Positions 1-6,136 of a stretch of DNA of 6,245 nt are shown in pieces. Made by a program: the position numbers and the translations under genes. Source of the DNA: a bacterium (GTDB lineage Bacteria > Lindowbacteria > 2-12-FULL-62-27); contig JACQOF010000047.1 in assembly GCA_016202645.1 (NCBI GenBank), positions 1 to 6,245 of the forward strand, written 5' to 3'. The notes under the pieces are model-generated. The model was not told the origin of the DNA. It ran no database searches and worked only from the letters and a program-made list of their open reading frames with translations. Every line of letters starts with the position of its first letter. Positions within the stretch are counted from its first letter, which is position 1.

Positions 1-732
1 GAGCTCCGCCTGGTTGATCAACTGCCCCAGGCGCAGGCAGGCCGCGCGCATCAGCCGGCGGAAGTCGGGGAGCGCTCCGATCGAGGCCAGATCCTGGAGA
101 TCCCGCTCCAGATAGGTGCGCACGTAGCCATCGAACCAGACTGCACGGTCCGCGGACCGTTTCATCGCCACCGCGGGCGTCGGAAAACCGCCCCTCAGCG
201 CGAGCGCGCGCCAGTCCTCGGGTTCGTCCGGCTGCGCGGCCAGAAGATCGAGCCATTGCGCATCGCGTGCGGCGAGCAGCTCCTCCCAGAGTCCGCCGCG
301 CCCCTCGCCCCGTTGCTCGCGCCGCGTCATCGGCCAGAGCGTGAGGTAGCTCGCCCGGCCGGCCAGCGATTCGGACACCCGCCGCATCAGCAGCAGGTTG
401 GCCGAACCCGTGAGCAGGAAACGCCCCGGGACGCGCCGCCGGTCAATGGCGCGCTTGACGGCATGCAGCAGCCCCGGCGCGCGTTGGATCTCGTCGAGCG
501 TCACCGGCTCGTCGCCGCCGACCAGCACCTCGGGGTCGCGCCGCGCGGCATCGAGCACGTCGAGGTCGTCGAGCGAGCGGTAGCGGCGCTTCCCCGGCGC
601 GAGGCGCTGCGCCAGGGTGCTCTTGCCCGCCTGCCGCGCGCCGGTGAGCACCAGCGCGGGCATCGCGCGCAGGCGCTCCGCGAGGCTCGGGGTGACCAGC
701 CGGGGCAGCGTATCGGTATCCACAGGCCGCAT
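1..732 (-). CDS. AAA family ATPase, AAA_14/DUF4143 type (partial, C-terminus beyond window)
   Basis: 244 N-terminal residues are visible; the reading frame is still open at base 1. Seen: Walker A GARQAGKST (residues 31-39), Walker B VTLDEIQ (77-83), a sensor-1-like LLTGSAN (106-112) and the segment YVRTYLERDL (203-212). This order is characteristic of the AAA_14 plus DUF4143 ATPases, which usually run to about 380-400 residues with a C-terminal domain often described as nuclease-like. That C-terminal domain lies outside the window. The cellular role of this widespread, mobile family is poorly known; toxin-like or DNA-related roles have been suggested, and none can be read here. The start used is ATG at 732. 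An in-frame ATG at 741 would add three residues, and neither has a strong ribosome binding site. The gene is very GC-rich. It lies downstream of the Fic remnant on the same strand. Confidence 0.9.
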   Translation of the reverse strand, partial: MRPVDTDTLPRLVTPSLAERLRAMPALVLTGARQAGKSTLAQRLAPGKRRYRSLDDLDVLDAARRDPEVLVGGDEPVTLDEIQRAPGLLHAVKRAIDRRRVPGRFLLTGSANLLLMRRVSESLAGRASYLTLWPMTRREQRGEGRGGLWEELLAARDAQWLDLLAAQPDEPEDWRALALRGGFPTPAVAMKRSADRAVWFDGYVRTYLERDLQDLASIGALPDFRRLMRAACLRLGQLINQAEL

Positions 733-834
733 GATAATCATTCATGGAGTGAATTGCCAGGCACGGCCCGTCCATGCTCCGCCGGGCGGCTGAACGATTC
801 GGAAAACCTTGCGCCGCCCATGCGTCCGCCACCG

Positions 835-877
835 CATTACCCATTTCATTACCCATTCAATTGGGTATTGCCCAATT
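835..877. repeat. Phased TACCCA/TGGGTA half-sites with two overlapping dyads
   Basis: Two adjacent 12-bp direct repeats, CATTACCCATTT (835-846) and CATTACCCATTC (847-858), are followed by the inverted copy TGGGTA (862-867). TACCCA at 838 and 850 and TGGGTA at 862 are therefore spaced exactly 12 bp apart. The last copy also forms a 7-bp perfect stem, AATTGGG (859-865) with CCCAATT (871-877), loop 5 nt, which touches the stop codon of the Fic remnant. The patch lies about 100 bp upstream of the DUF4143 ATPase start. It could be an operator array for that gene or a weak terminator for the Fic remnant. No run of T follows the hairpin on either strand. Confidence 0.55.
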
Positions 878-1155
878 CACTCGCCTGCCCTGGCCCATTG
901 CGCGTTCTGACCGCGGCCGAGGCATCTGACTTTCCGCGCGGTCCGCAGATTCTTGAGCACCCGGCGGATGAGATCAATGCTCACGCCCGGGCACTCCCTC
1001 TGCAGATCGGCGACCCGGAACGGCCCCTGCTGGCGGTTTACGGCCGCCGAGACCAGCGCTGTTTTCGCACCCCTGGGCGCGGCAACCCGGCCCACCCGCT
1101 CCTCGAATTCCCGGTATGCAGATTTCAGGATATACAGCACGTAGCCGATGGCCCA
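877..1155 (-). pseudogene. Fic-family protein, C-terminal remnant (winged-helix end only)
   Basis: The open frame runs from a TAA at 1156-1158 to a TGA at 877-879. It begins WAIGYVLYILKSAYREFEER, which resembles the last helix of the Fic fold in large Fic/DUF4172-type proteins. It ends in a winged-helix-like module, FRVADLQRECPGVSIDLIRR and then KVRCLGRGQNAQW, which in those proteins follows the Fic domain. The Fic active-site motif (HPFxxGNGR) and everything before it are absent, and no other frame of the 115 bp upstream restores it. The only usable start is a GTG at 1140, giving 87 residues. Fic proteins transfer AMP or other groups to target proteins; this piece could not. It is most likely a 5'-deleted gene. 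A small stand-alone DNA-binding protein is the less likely alternative. Confidence 0.7.
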
Positions 1156-1168
1156 TTACGCCCAAAAT

Positions 1169-1189
1169 CTAACAATTTCGTGCTGTTAG
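1169..1189. repeat. Short inverted repeat CTAACA-N9-TGTTAG
   Basis: A perfect 6-bp inverted repeat (1169-1174 and 1184-1189) sits directly left of, and overlaps by 3 bp, the larger palindrome upstream of the antitoxin gene. It covers the place where a -35 element would lie if the TATATT at 1196-1201 is the -10 box. It may be a secondary regulator site, but a 6-bp repeat can also arise by chance. Confidence 0.3.
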
Positions 1190-1208
1190 TGTAAGTATAT
1201 TTGCACTA
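1187..1208 (+). promoter_or_regulatory. Candidate operator/promoter of the VapBC45-like operon
   Basis: The 22-bp sequence 1187-1208 reads TAGTGTAAGTA then TATTTGCACTA. It matches its own reverse complement at 18 of 22 positions, with half-site consensus TAGTGYAARTA. It contains TATATT (1196-1201), a reasonable -10 hexamer, but I see no good -35 at 16-18 bp. It lies 63 bp before the antitoxin ATG. HTH antitoxins usually repress their own operon by binding such a dyad over the promoter, so this is the best candidate for VapB45-type autoregulation. The palindrome is seen directly; the role is inferred. Confidence 0.5.
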
Positions 1209-1271
1209 TTCGCCACATCGGCTCTCCAAAACACCACGGATCGCCAAATCTGGTTCACAATACCGCCCCGT

Positions 1272-1979
1272 ATGACGACGAAATCCCGGAGAAGCGCCCA
1301 AGACACCGATCTCAGGAATCAGCCGGCCTATACTTTGGCCGAGGCTGCCCGATATCTCAAGCTGCCGCCAGCAACGCTGCGCACATGGGTGGCCGGCCGG
1401 CCCTACCCCAAGGCTGAAGGCGTGGGACGCTTTCAACCGCTGATTCATCCGCCCGCACGCCAACCGGCAATCTTGTCGTTCTGGAACCTAATCGAGGCCC
1501 ACGTGCTCAGGTCGTTGCGGACCGACCACGGCGTTTCAATCAAAGCGGTTCGCCAGGCATTGGCGTATTCGGAGAAATCACTCCGGATCGACCGGCTATT
1601 GCTGCGAAAGGAACTCCGGACCAACGCCGGGAAGGTCTTCCTGGATCGTTACGGTGAACTCATAGAGCTGTCCGCGTCCGGCCAGCTCGCAATGCGGCAG
1701 CTCCTGGAAGAACACCTCAAGCGCGTCGAATGGGATGAATGGCAGTTCCCCATCCGCCTGTATCCCTTCCTGTCCGTCGAAGCGCATGCGGCGGAAAAAG
1801 CCATCGCCATCGATCCGAAAATTGCTTTCGGCCGCCCGGTGATGATACGCGCCGGCGTGTCCACCGCCACAATTGCAGAGCGCATCGATGCAAATGAATC
1901 GGTCGAGGAACTGGCCGCCGACTATGGCCTGAGCGCATCCGAGATCGAGCAGGCGGTACTCTTTGAGCGCGCCGCGTGA
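1272..1979 (+). CDS. vapB45-like: VapB45-like antitoxin: HTH plus DUF433
   Basis: 235 residues, close to the M. tuberculosis VapB45 (Rv2018) length as I recall it. The N-terminal part (about 19-60: YTLAEAARYLKLPPATLRTW, then basic residues and FQPLIHPP) looks like a MerR/excisionase-type helix-turn-helix. The middle (about 65-165) is mostly helical with a WNLIEAHVLRSLR segment. The C-terminus (about 178-233: IAIDPKIAFGRPVMIRAGVS, EELAADYGLSASEIEQAV) is a clear DUF433 domain, the part expected to hold the toxin. It would neutralise the PIN-like toxin encoded directly downstream and probably repress the operon through its HTH. The start is ATG at 1272; the ribosome binding site is weak. The last 17 bases overlap the toxin gene, typical of paired toxin-antitoxin genes. 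Confidence 0.85.
   Translation: MTTKSRRSAQDTDLRNQPAYTLAEAARYLKLPPATLRTWVAGRPYPKAEGVGRFQPLIHPPARQPAILSFWNLIEAHVLRSLRTDHGVSIKAVRQALAYSEKSLRIDRLLLRKELRTNAGKVFLDRYGELIELSASGQLAMRQLLEEHLKRVEWDEWQFPIRLYPFLSVEAHAAEKAIAIDPKIAFGRPVMIRAGVSTATIAERIDANESVEELAADYGLSASEIEQAVLFERAA
1951..1956 (+). promoter_or_regulatory. Ribosome binding site that supports the TTG start of the toxin gene
   Basis: AGGCGG lies inside the antitoxin gene, 6 nt before the TTG at 1963. It is the only purine-rich site near a usable start in the toxin frame. No ATG or GTG in that frame precedes the conserved VFFTDRDLG motif, so this site decides the start. Confidence 0.5.
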
Positions 1980-2406
1980 ACCCCTCGTATTCTTCACTGA
2001 TCGCGATCTCGGCACGCGATTTCCGGACATTCTTACCGAAGCGGGACTGAACGTCAGGCGGCATCGCGATCACTTCCCGCCCGACTGCCCGGACGAAGTC
2101 TGGTTGGAAGCCGTCGGTAAGAACGGATGGATCGCGATTAGCCACGACACCCGCATCCGTTACAAGCCGAATGAGCTGGCCGCCGTTGTGCGCCATCGCG
2201 CGCGGCTGTTGGTGGTCATCGGAAAAGCGCCGTTCCCGCAACTCGCGAAGCACTTCGTCGCAACGGCACTGAAAATCGCCGAGTTCGTGGAGCAACATCA
2301 AGCGCCGTGGATCGCGAAGGTCTATCGGCCGTCGATGACGGAGTTGGTGAAAAATCAGGACGCGGCTGGAGGCGTTTCGCTTTGGTATCCGCCCAAGAAG
2401 AGTTAG
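1963..2406 (+). CDS. vapC45-like: VapC45-like PIN-like toxin
   Basis: 147 residues. It has the signature of the PIN-like proteins paired with DUF433 antitoxins (M. tuberculosis VapC45, Rv2019, is of similar size). Acidic residues expected in the metal-binding nuclease site are present: D13 and D15 in VFFTDRDLG, D44 and E45 in DCPDEVW (41-47), and D62 in WIAISHDTRI. The family is taken to be Mg2+-dependent ribonucleases that stop growth when the antitoxin is lost; the RNA target here is unknown. The start is TTG, overlapping the antitoxin by 17 nt, which suggests translational coupling and a low toxin yield. No frameshift is seen and all candidate catalytic acids are kept, so it is probably active. 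It converges with the Nmad operon. Confidence 0.82.
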   Translation: MSAPREPLVFFTDRDLGTRFPDILTEAGLNVRRHRDHFPPDCPDEVWLEAVGKNGWIAISHDTRIRYKPNELAAVVRHRARLLVVIGKAPFPQLAKHFVATALKIAEFVEQHQAPWIAKVYRPSMTELVKNQDAAGGVSLWYPPKKS

Positions 2407-2482
2407 CCGCAATCGTGCTATCGCCCTCCCTTTAAACCCACCGATGGCCACTTACACATTTGGTGGAACTCGTCCATCGTTG

Positions 2483-2504
2483 CGGTAGTTATTGAAAACT
2501 ACCG
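2483..2504. terminator. Hairpin between convergent operons (possible bidirectional terminator)
   Basis: CGGTAGTT (2483-2490) and AACTACCG (2497-2504) form a perfect 8-bp stem with a 6-nt loop, ATTGAA. It lies midway between the toxin stop (2406) and the end of the Nmad2 gene (2566), where both operons need to end. No T-run follows on either strand, so intrinsic termination would be weak. A second, smaller dyad CCGA-AACT-TCGG (2502-2513) overlaps its right arm. The rest of the 2407-2565 gap holds a GC-rich imperfect stem near 2519-2552 and nothing that looks coding. Confidence 0.4.
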
Positions 2505-2565
2505 AAACTTCGGAACCGGGCTATCCGACCGCCCGGCGCTCTCGGCGGAGCCTACCGTTTAATCT

Positions 2566-3210
2566 TCACTGTTCTCGTACTGCATCGTCACCGACCACGC
2601 CGCACGACCTACTGCGATGGCAGGCGCCGCGACGCGGCTTGCTCGTCGGTGCGCCCAGCACCTTCTTCCGGGTCCCGTTCCAGATTTCTTGCTTCAGCGC
2701 CTCCAGTTCCATACGCAACGGCTCGTCGTGACGGCTGCGATGCCCCCGCCCGAGGTGCTCTACTGCGTCCTTGATCAATGAGTAACGAGCTTTATACTCG
2801 GCGCTCCCATTCGCGCCGAAGTATCGAAAGTCATTGCTTAACAGCACGCTGGCTTTCGAATACTCGGGATGCTCACCGAGATCATGAACGAGATGCTCCG
2901 GGCCATGATGGAGCGCGCCTTCACGCCACACGAAACGGTTTCCACGCCGTTCGTAAATGCAGTCTTCGCGGCGCTTAAATTTCTTTGCCGTGTAATACTC
3001 GCCACTGGACGGTTTCTCGGCTACGCGCGCGATGTAGAGCAGCGGGTTGTCAGTGCGCAGCGACTTGGCTGCAAAGCCGAAGATCCAATCACCCGGCTTC
3101 GCAGCGCTCCGAATCATGGGTTTGCAGATTGCAAGCGACAACAACCCATCCTGTATGCACGGCGCTCCACCGCTGTCCGCGGTGAGCTTGTAGAAGTAGA
3201 TCTTCGCCAC
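2566..3210 (-). CDS. Nmad2-family putative nucleotide modification protein
   Basis: 214 residues, about full length for the family. Recognised from the N-terminal pattern IYFYKLTADSGGAPCIQDGL, the LAICKPMIRSAAKPGDWIFG block (26-45), LLYIARV (57-63), IYERRGNRFVW (85-95), HLVHDLG (106-112) and VLLSNDFRYFG (122-132). Nmad2 (nucleotide modification associated domain 2) was defined computationally from association with DNA/nucleotide-modifying gene sets. To my knowledge no reaction has been demonstrated, so the catalytic role is unknown. The C-terminus carries an Arg-rich CHRSRSCG (197-204) that could bind metal or nucleic acid. The start is GTG at 3210, 9 nt after the Nmad3 stop, with only a weak ribosome binding site, so it is probably translated by coupling. 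It is the last gene of the operon. Confidence 0.75.
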   Translation of the reverse strand: MAKIYFYKLTADSGGAPCIQDGLLSLAICKPMIRSAAKPGDWIFGFAAKSLRTDNPLLYIARVAEKPSSGEYYTAKKFKRREDCIYERRGNRFVWREGALHHGPEHLVHDLGEHPEYSKASVLLSNDFRYFGANGSAEYKARYSLIKDAVEHLGRGHRSRHDEPLRMELEALKQEIWNGTRKKVLGAPTSKPRRGACHRSRSCGVVGDDAVREQ

Positions 3211-3219
3211 GAAAAAGTC

Positions 3220-3930
3220 TCAGTTGTTAGCCTGCACGAGTGACGGCCCCTGCCTTTCCAGCCACCGCATGAACCGTGGAGAATCAAAGAATCGCGGCAA
3301 CCGTGCACTGCGCTGCAGATAGCCGTCCTTGACCGACAGTCCACCCCATTCCTTCAGGAGATCCTTCCTCACGCGATAGGCGCGATCGCGGTAATCACCG
3401 ATCGGAATGCAGCACCGAAACCGGCCGGAGATCCGTGGCCGACCGCGGACAATAATATCTACGGTGTTGAGCGGCAGCACGCGCCGGGAATGCGCGTTGG
3501 TGTCGCGCTGGGACGCGAGAATGTCAGTCGCCCGCACGAGATCATTCACGACGAACAGGCCGACCAGCGCATAAACAAGTTGCGCAGCGCCGTTCGTATC
3601 CGCAAGCCCAGCGTAAAAAACGATCAGGTCACCGTCCCGTAGGTTCGCCCGCAACTGCTTGGCACGCTCCCCTGAGTCCCCGTAGGTGAGATGTTCGAAA
3701 TCCGGGTCCAGGTGCATGTAGCGCATCTGCAAGTGCAGCGGCAATTCAACTCCGAATTTCGCCAGCGCGGGTCGCAGCACAGTGTAGGGCTTCTCCATGC
3801 CCGGGTACACAGGTCTGTTTTCTGGAATGGCAACATAGACGAATTCGCCAGAGTCAACGCAGACCGGTCCGTTCCACGATCCGCCTCCCGGACTGAGGTC
3901 TGCGCCAACCCGAACAAGAAGGCCGTTCAT
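3220..3930 (-). CDS. Nmad3-family putative nucleotide modification protein
   Basis: 236 residues from ATG at 3930; an in-frame TTG directly before (3933) would add one residue but is less likely. Family-type blocks: LLVRVGADLSPGGGSWNGPV (4-23), FVYVAIPE (30-37), MHLDPDFEHLTYGDSGER (72-89), GDLIVFYAGL (100-109), LVYALVG (118-124), NAHSRR (145-150), CCIPIGDYRDRAYRVRKDLL (173-192) and WGGLSVKDGYLQRSAR (195-210). I recognise this as Nmad3 (nucleotide modification associated domain 3), a computationally defined family with no biochemistry that I know of. The conserved His/Asp and Arg-rich blocks look enzyme-like, but the reaction is unknown. Its ATG shares one base with the stop of the preceding small reading frame (TGATG), and Nmad2 follows after 9 nt, so the two Nmad proteins probably work together. 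Confidence 0.75.
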   Translation of the reverse strand: MNGLLVRVGADLSPGGGSWNGPVCVDSGEFVYVAIPENRPVYPGMEKPYTVLRPALAKFGVELPLHLQMRYMHLDPDFEHLTYGDSGERAKQLRANLRDGDLIVFYAGLADTNGAAQLVYALVGLFVVNDLVRATDILASQRDTNAHSRRVLPLNTVDIIVRGRPRISGRFRCCIPIGDYRDRAYRVRKDLLKEWGGLSVKDGYLQRSARLPRFFDSPRFMRWLERQGPSLVQANN

Positions 3931-4085
3931 CAAATCACTTCCGTCACCCTCTGCTCGACACAGAGTTCACTCGGTACAATGTCCGGCCCGTATACGATCA
4001 GGTAACCAAGCGCTTTAAGCCACACGAAGGTGGCGTCTTCGACGATAGATTCGGAGGACGGATGAGGGCCCACCACACATTTCAC
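3930..4085 (-). pseudogene. Fragment resembling the N-terminus of type I restriction HsdR (51 codons)
   Basis: The frame starts with GTG at 4085, overlapping the ATPase stop as GTGA, and ends at TGA 3930-3932, overlapping the Nmad3 ATG as TGATG. It encodes 51 residues. The core ESIVEDATFVWLKALGYLIV followed by YGPDIVPSE and EQRVTEVI closely resembles the first ~50 residues of many HsdR subunits (pattern: E..VEdAaL.WL.aLGY.vlhGPDIaPgE...ER..y.eVvL). HsdR is normally about 1000 residues; no nuclease or helicase part follows. The simplest reading is an hsdR stub left by a deletion that joined its 5' end to the Nmad3 gene. The alternative, a genuine small operon protein that keeps ribosomes loaded between its neighbours, is made credible by the neat overlaps on both sides. 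No other gene lies in the ATPase-Nmad3 gap. Confidence 0.55.
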
Positions 4086-6136
4086 TGATTAGAAGCAACC
4101 AGCCGAAGCGGGACTGGGTCGCCACGAACGTCCCGCGTGGTGACCACTGGACCACTCCGACTCCAGCCGTCGAGTTCGATTACTACGGTCCGCTGCTGCG
4201 ATGATCGTGGTCGAAGCTTTCGAGCCAAAAGATTTCCAAATCGAACATCGTGAGTGGATACGCAGAGCTGCCGTTGATCTTTGGTACGCCGAAGTAGATC
4301 AACGAGCCCCAGCAGGTTAATATCGTCCAAGCTCTGAAGTGGGTCATCCAGGATCGTAGCTTCGAGTGGTGGCCGTTCAACACCCAAGTTGAGTGACAAA
4401 AACGTGCAGACTGCAAGGGCATTCATTTGCGAACTCGAGAGAACAGTCCTCGGAGCATTGCAGTCAACACCTGCGAGAGGATCACTGACAACGGTTGAAA
4501 GCTGACCACGACCTCGCACCACGGAAGCCAGGAATCGTACTATGCGGAAGGCCGGATGAACGTCTATGCGGCTGTAAATATCGCTGAGCAATGGTTCAAT
4601 CTCCTTCACTCGCTCAGTGACAATGCGTGATGCAGCCTCTCGAAGAGCCTCTATGACTCGTTGCGCCTGCTCTCCCGTGGAGGCACGCCCTGCGAGCTCC
4701 TTCTCGTCCTGCTGAAGCTTTATGCGGGCTGCCTCAATCTCTCGTTGCAGCTCAAGGATAGTAGCCCGGTCTCCGACCCGACCGAGCTGAAGGGCAAACG
4801 CCTCGCCAGTCTCTTGCGCCCCGACTAGCGCATCGATCCTCTCTCGTGTGGACCTTGCCGCCGCACTGACAGCGGGTACTCGATCGGCAGACATGGCCGG
4901 CTCGATGCCGAACTCGGCGAGCTGCTTCGTGATGGCTAGCTCACGCGCCTCGAAGTCCCTAGCAGCCTGCTCCGCCGTTCGAAGCGCAAGCTCCGCAGCA
5001 GAAAGCTCTTTCTCCTGTGACGAAAGCGCTGTTAATAGCTGCGGTAACGTCTCCAGTTTGGAAGAAGAAGGCGCGCTTTGGTTTCCTCCCGCCGCAATTG
5101 CTTCGAGTCGACGTCGCGTTGCTTCCACGTCGTAGTCTTGCTCGCAGACCGGACATTTGTTCCCGAGATGCTTGAGCGCGAGCCCGGCGAGGGCTTGCAT
5201 CTGCTCCGATTTTTCCTTTAACTCTGCTTGTAACCGACGAACCTCGGCCACGCGTGCCTGCTCCAAGGTCACCTTGTCCCGTGTCTCTTTCAGCTGCTGC
5301 TGATGAGCAGCAACTGTGTCCCGTAGCGGCGCCAGGTTGGGTTTGGATTTTCCGGCAATCCCGGAAAGCTCCTTACCAAGGGAATCGAGAAGTTGCTCTC
5401 TTCGTTCTGCGGCACGACGTGCAGCGTCGAGTTGCTTGATGGCGGCGTCAATGGCGCCGGCAGCTTCCCGAGAGGCTATAGGAACGGAGTTAATGCTAAC
5501 ACCCAACGACTGCAGACACCCCCACCAGTTAGCCCACAGTTGCTCATCGAGACTATCTTCGCTGGAGACCAGTCGGCTCTTGAGTTCGGCCAATCGAGAT
5601 TCCATGGTGATAAGCCGTGTACGAATTGGCTGCAGCTCTGCTGCTCGGCTGTTGGTAATCGTGCTCCATGCCTTCTTTTCCCTCTCAAGTTCGGACTGAA
5701 GATCGGTCACCCTGCCCGCACCGACAAGTTCGCTTACGGCGGTGAACCTCTCTTGCTCCGTCACTGCGTCTATGAAATCGCGCACGAGATCCTGCTGTAA
5801 GTACACGCTTCGGGTCAGGACAGTAGCCAGCGCTTCTGGAGGACTTGCCGCGGTGGCAGCCTCTCTCCAGATCAACCGAATCAAACGTCCCTCAGCCTCC
5901 GGTCCACGAACCGACCCTTCGGGTGATTCCACCGAGACGCGCATCTCCCTTCCGTCAAAGATTCGCGTGACGGTGATGGGCGGTGATTTTTGTTCGCGGC
6001 TGAGTCGGAGTACGACCCGGGCTTGGCCGGACTCTGCGAATCTGCACAACAATTGTGTGCTATCACTGCCGAGTCGCGGGATGCGACCGCTAAGCGCCCA
6101 AAGCACAGCGTCAAAGAGGGAAGCGGAATATGTCAA
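4082..6136 (-). CDS. Rad50/SbcC/SMC-like ATPase with zinc hook, N-terminus lacking Walker A
   Basis: 684 residues from a TTG at 6136, the only start in the frame after a TAA at 6164-6166. It opens with YSASLFDAVLWALSGRIPR, the helix that in this family directly follows the Walker A loop. Then come a Q-loop-like VYLQQD (111-116), coiled coil (about 140-320), a zinc hook CPVC (328-331), a second coiled coil (about 365-515), an ABC signature LSSSQMNALA (566-575), Walker B ATILDD (593-598), the D-loop SLDD and the H-loop STHD (627-630). Known for the family: two lobes join head to head around ATP and act with a nuclease on DNA ends. Odd here: the first ~40 residues, including GxxGxGK[ST], are missing, so ATP binding by the canonical route should fail. 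It may be 5'-truncated. The Walker B Asp-Asp instead of Asp-Glu is, as I recall, common in this subgroup. It is coupled to the following frame by GTGA. Confidence 0.85.
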   Translation of the reverse strand: MTYSASLFDAVLWALSGRIPRLGSDSTQLLCRFAESGQARVVLRLSREQKSPPITVTRIFDGREMRVSVESPEGSVRGPEAEGRLIRLIWREAATAASPPEALATVLTRSVYLQQDLVRDFIDAVTEQERFTAVSELVGAGRVTDLQSELEREKKAWSTITNSRAAELQPIRTRLITMESRLAELKSRLVSSEDSLDEQLWANWWGCLQSLGVSINSVPIASREAAGAIDAAIKQLDAARRAAERREQLLDSLGKELSGIAGKSKPNLAPLRDTVAAHQQQLKETRDKVTLEQARVAEVRRLQAELKEKSEQMQALAGLALKHLGNKCPVCEQDYDVEATRRRLEAIAAGGNQSAPSSSKLETLPQLLTALSSQEKELSAAELALRTAEQAARDFEARELAITKQLAEFGIEPAMSADRVPAVSAAARSTRERIDALVGAQETGEAFALQLGRVGDRATILELQREIEAARIKLQQDEKELAGRASTGEQAQRVIEALREAASRIVTERVKEIEPLLSDIYSRIDVHPAFRIVRFLASVVRGRGQLSTVVSDPLAGVDCNAPRTVLSSSQMNALAVCTFLSLNLGVERPPLEATILDDPLQSLDDINLLGLVDLLRRTKDQRQLCVSTHDVRFGNLLARKLRPRSSQQRTVVIELDGWSRSGPVVTTRDVRGDPVPLRLVASNQ

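Noticed and set aside
727-745. Fur-box-like core ATGATAATCATT over the DUF4143 start codon
   Set aside because: Twelve contiguous bases match the centre of the classical 19-bp Fur consensus, but neither flank matches, it sits on the start codon, and no iron-related gene is near. Probably a chance palindrome.
443-856. 137-codon minus-strand frame overlapping the DUF4143 start
   Set aside because: Out-of-frame reading of the same strand; the adjacent frame carries Walker A and Walker B, so this one is a shadow.
1169-1191. Integron attC-like site around CTAACA...TGTTAG
   Set aside because: The right arm reads GTTAGTG and does not fit the GTTRRRY core, no second attC is seen, and the flanking genes lie on opposite strands.
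256-1194. Long plus-strand open frame (312 codons) across the left part
   Set aside because: It lies antisense to the clear DUF4143 gene and the Fic remnant, is full of Arg/Pro/Ala from GC-rich antisense reading, and has no recognisable domain.
1717-2451. 244-codon minus-strand frame opposite the vapBC45-like pair
   Set aside because: Antisense to two genes with clear DUF433 and PIN-like motifs; it shows no domain of its own.
4003-4067. Tiny ATG frame (MCGGPSS...) just after the ATPase stop
   Set aside because: It stops after about 21 codons and competes with the GTG frame that shows HsdR-like sequence and overlaps both neighbours.
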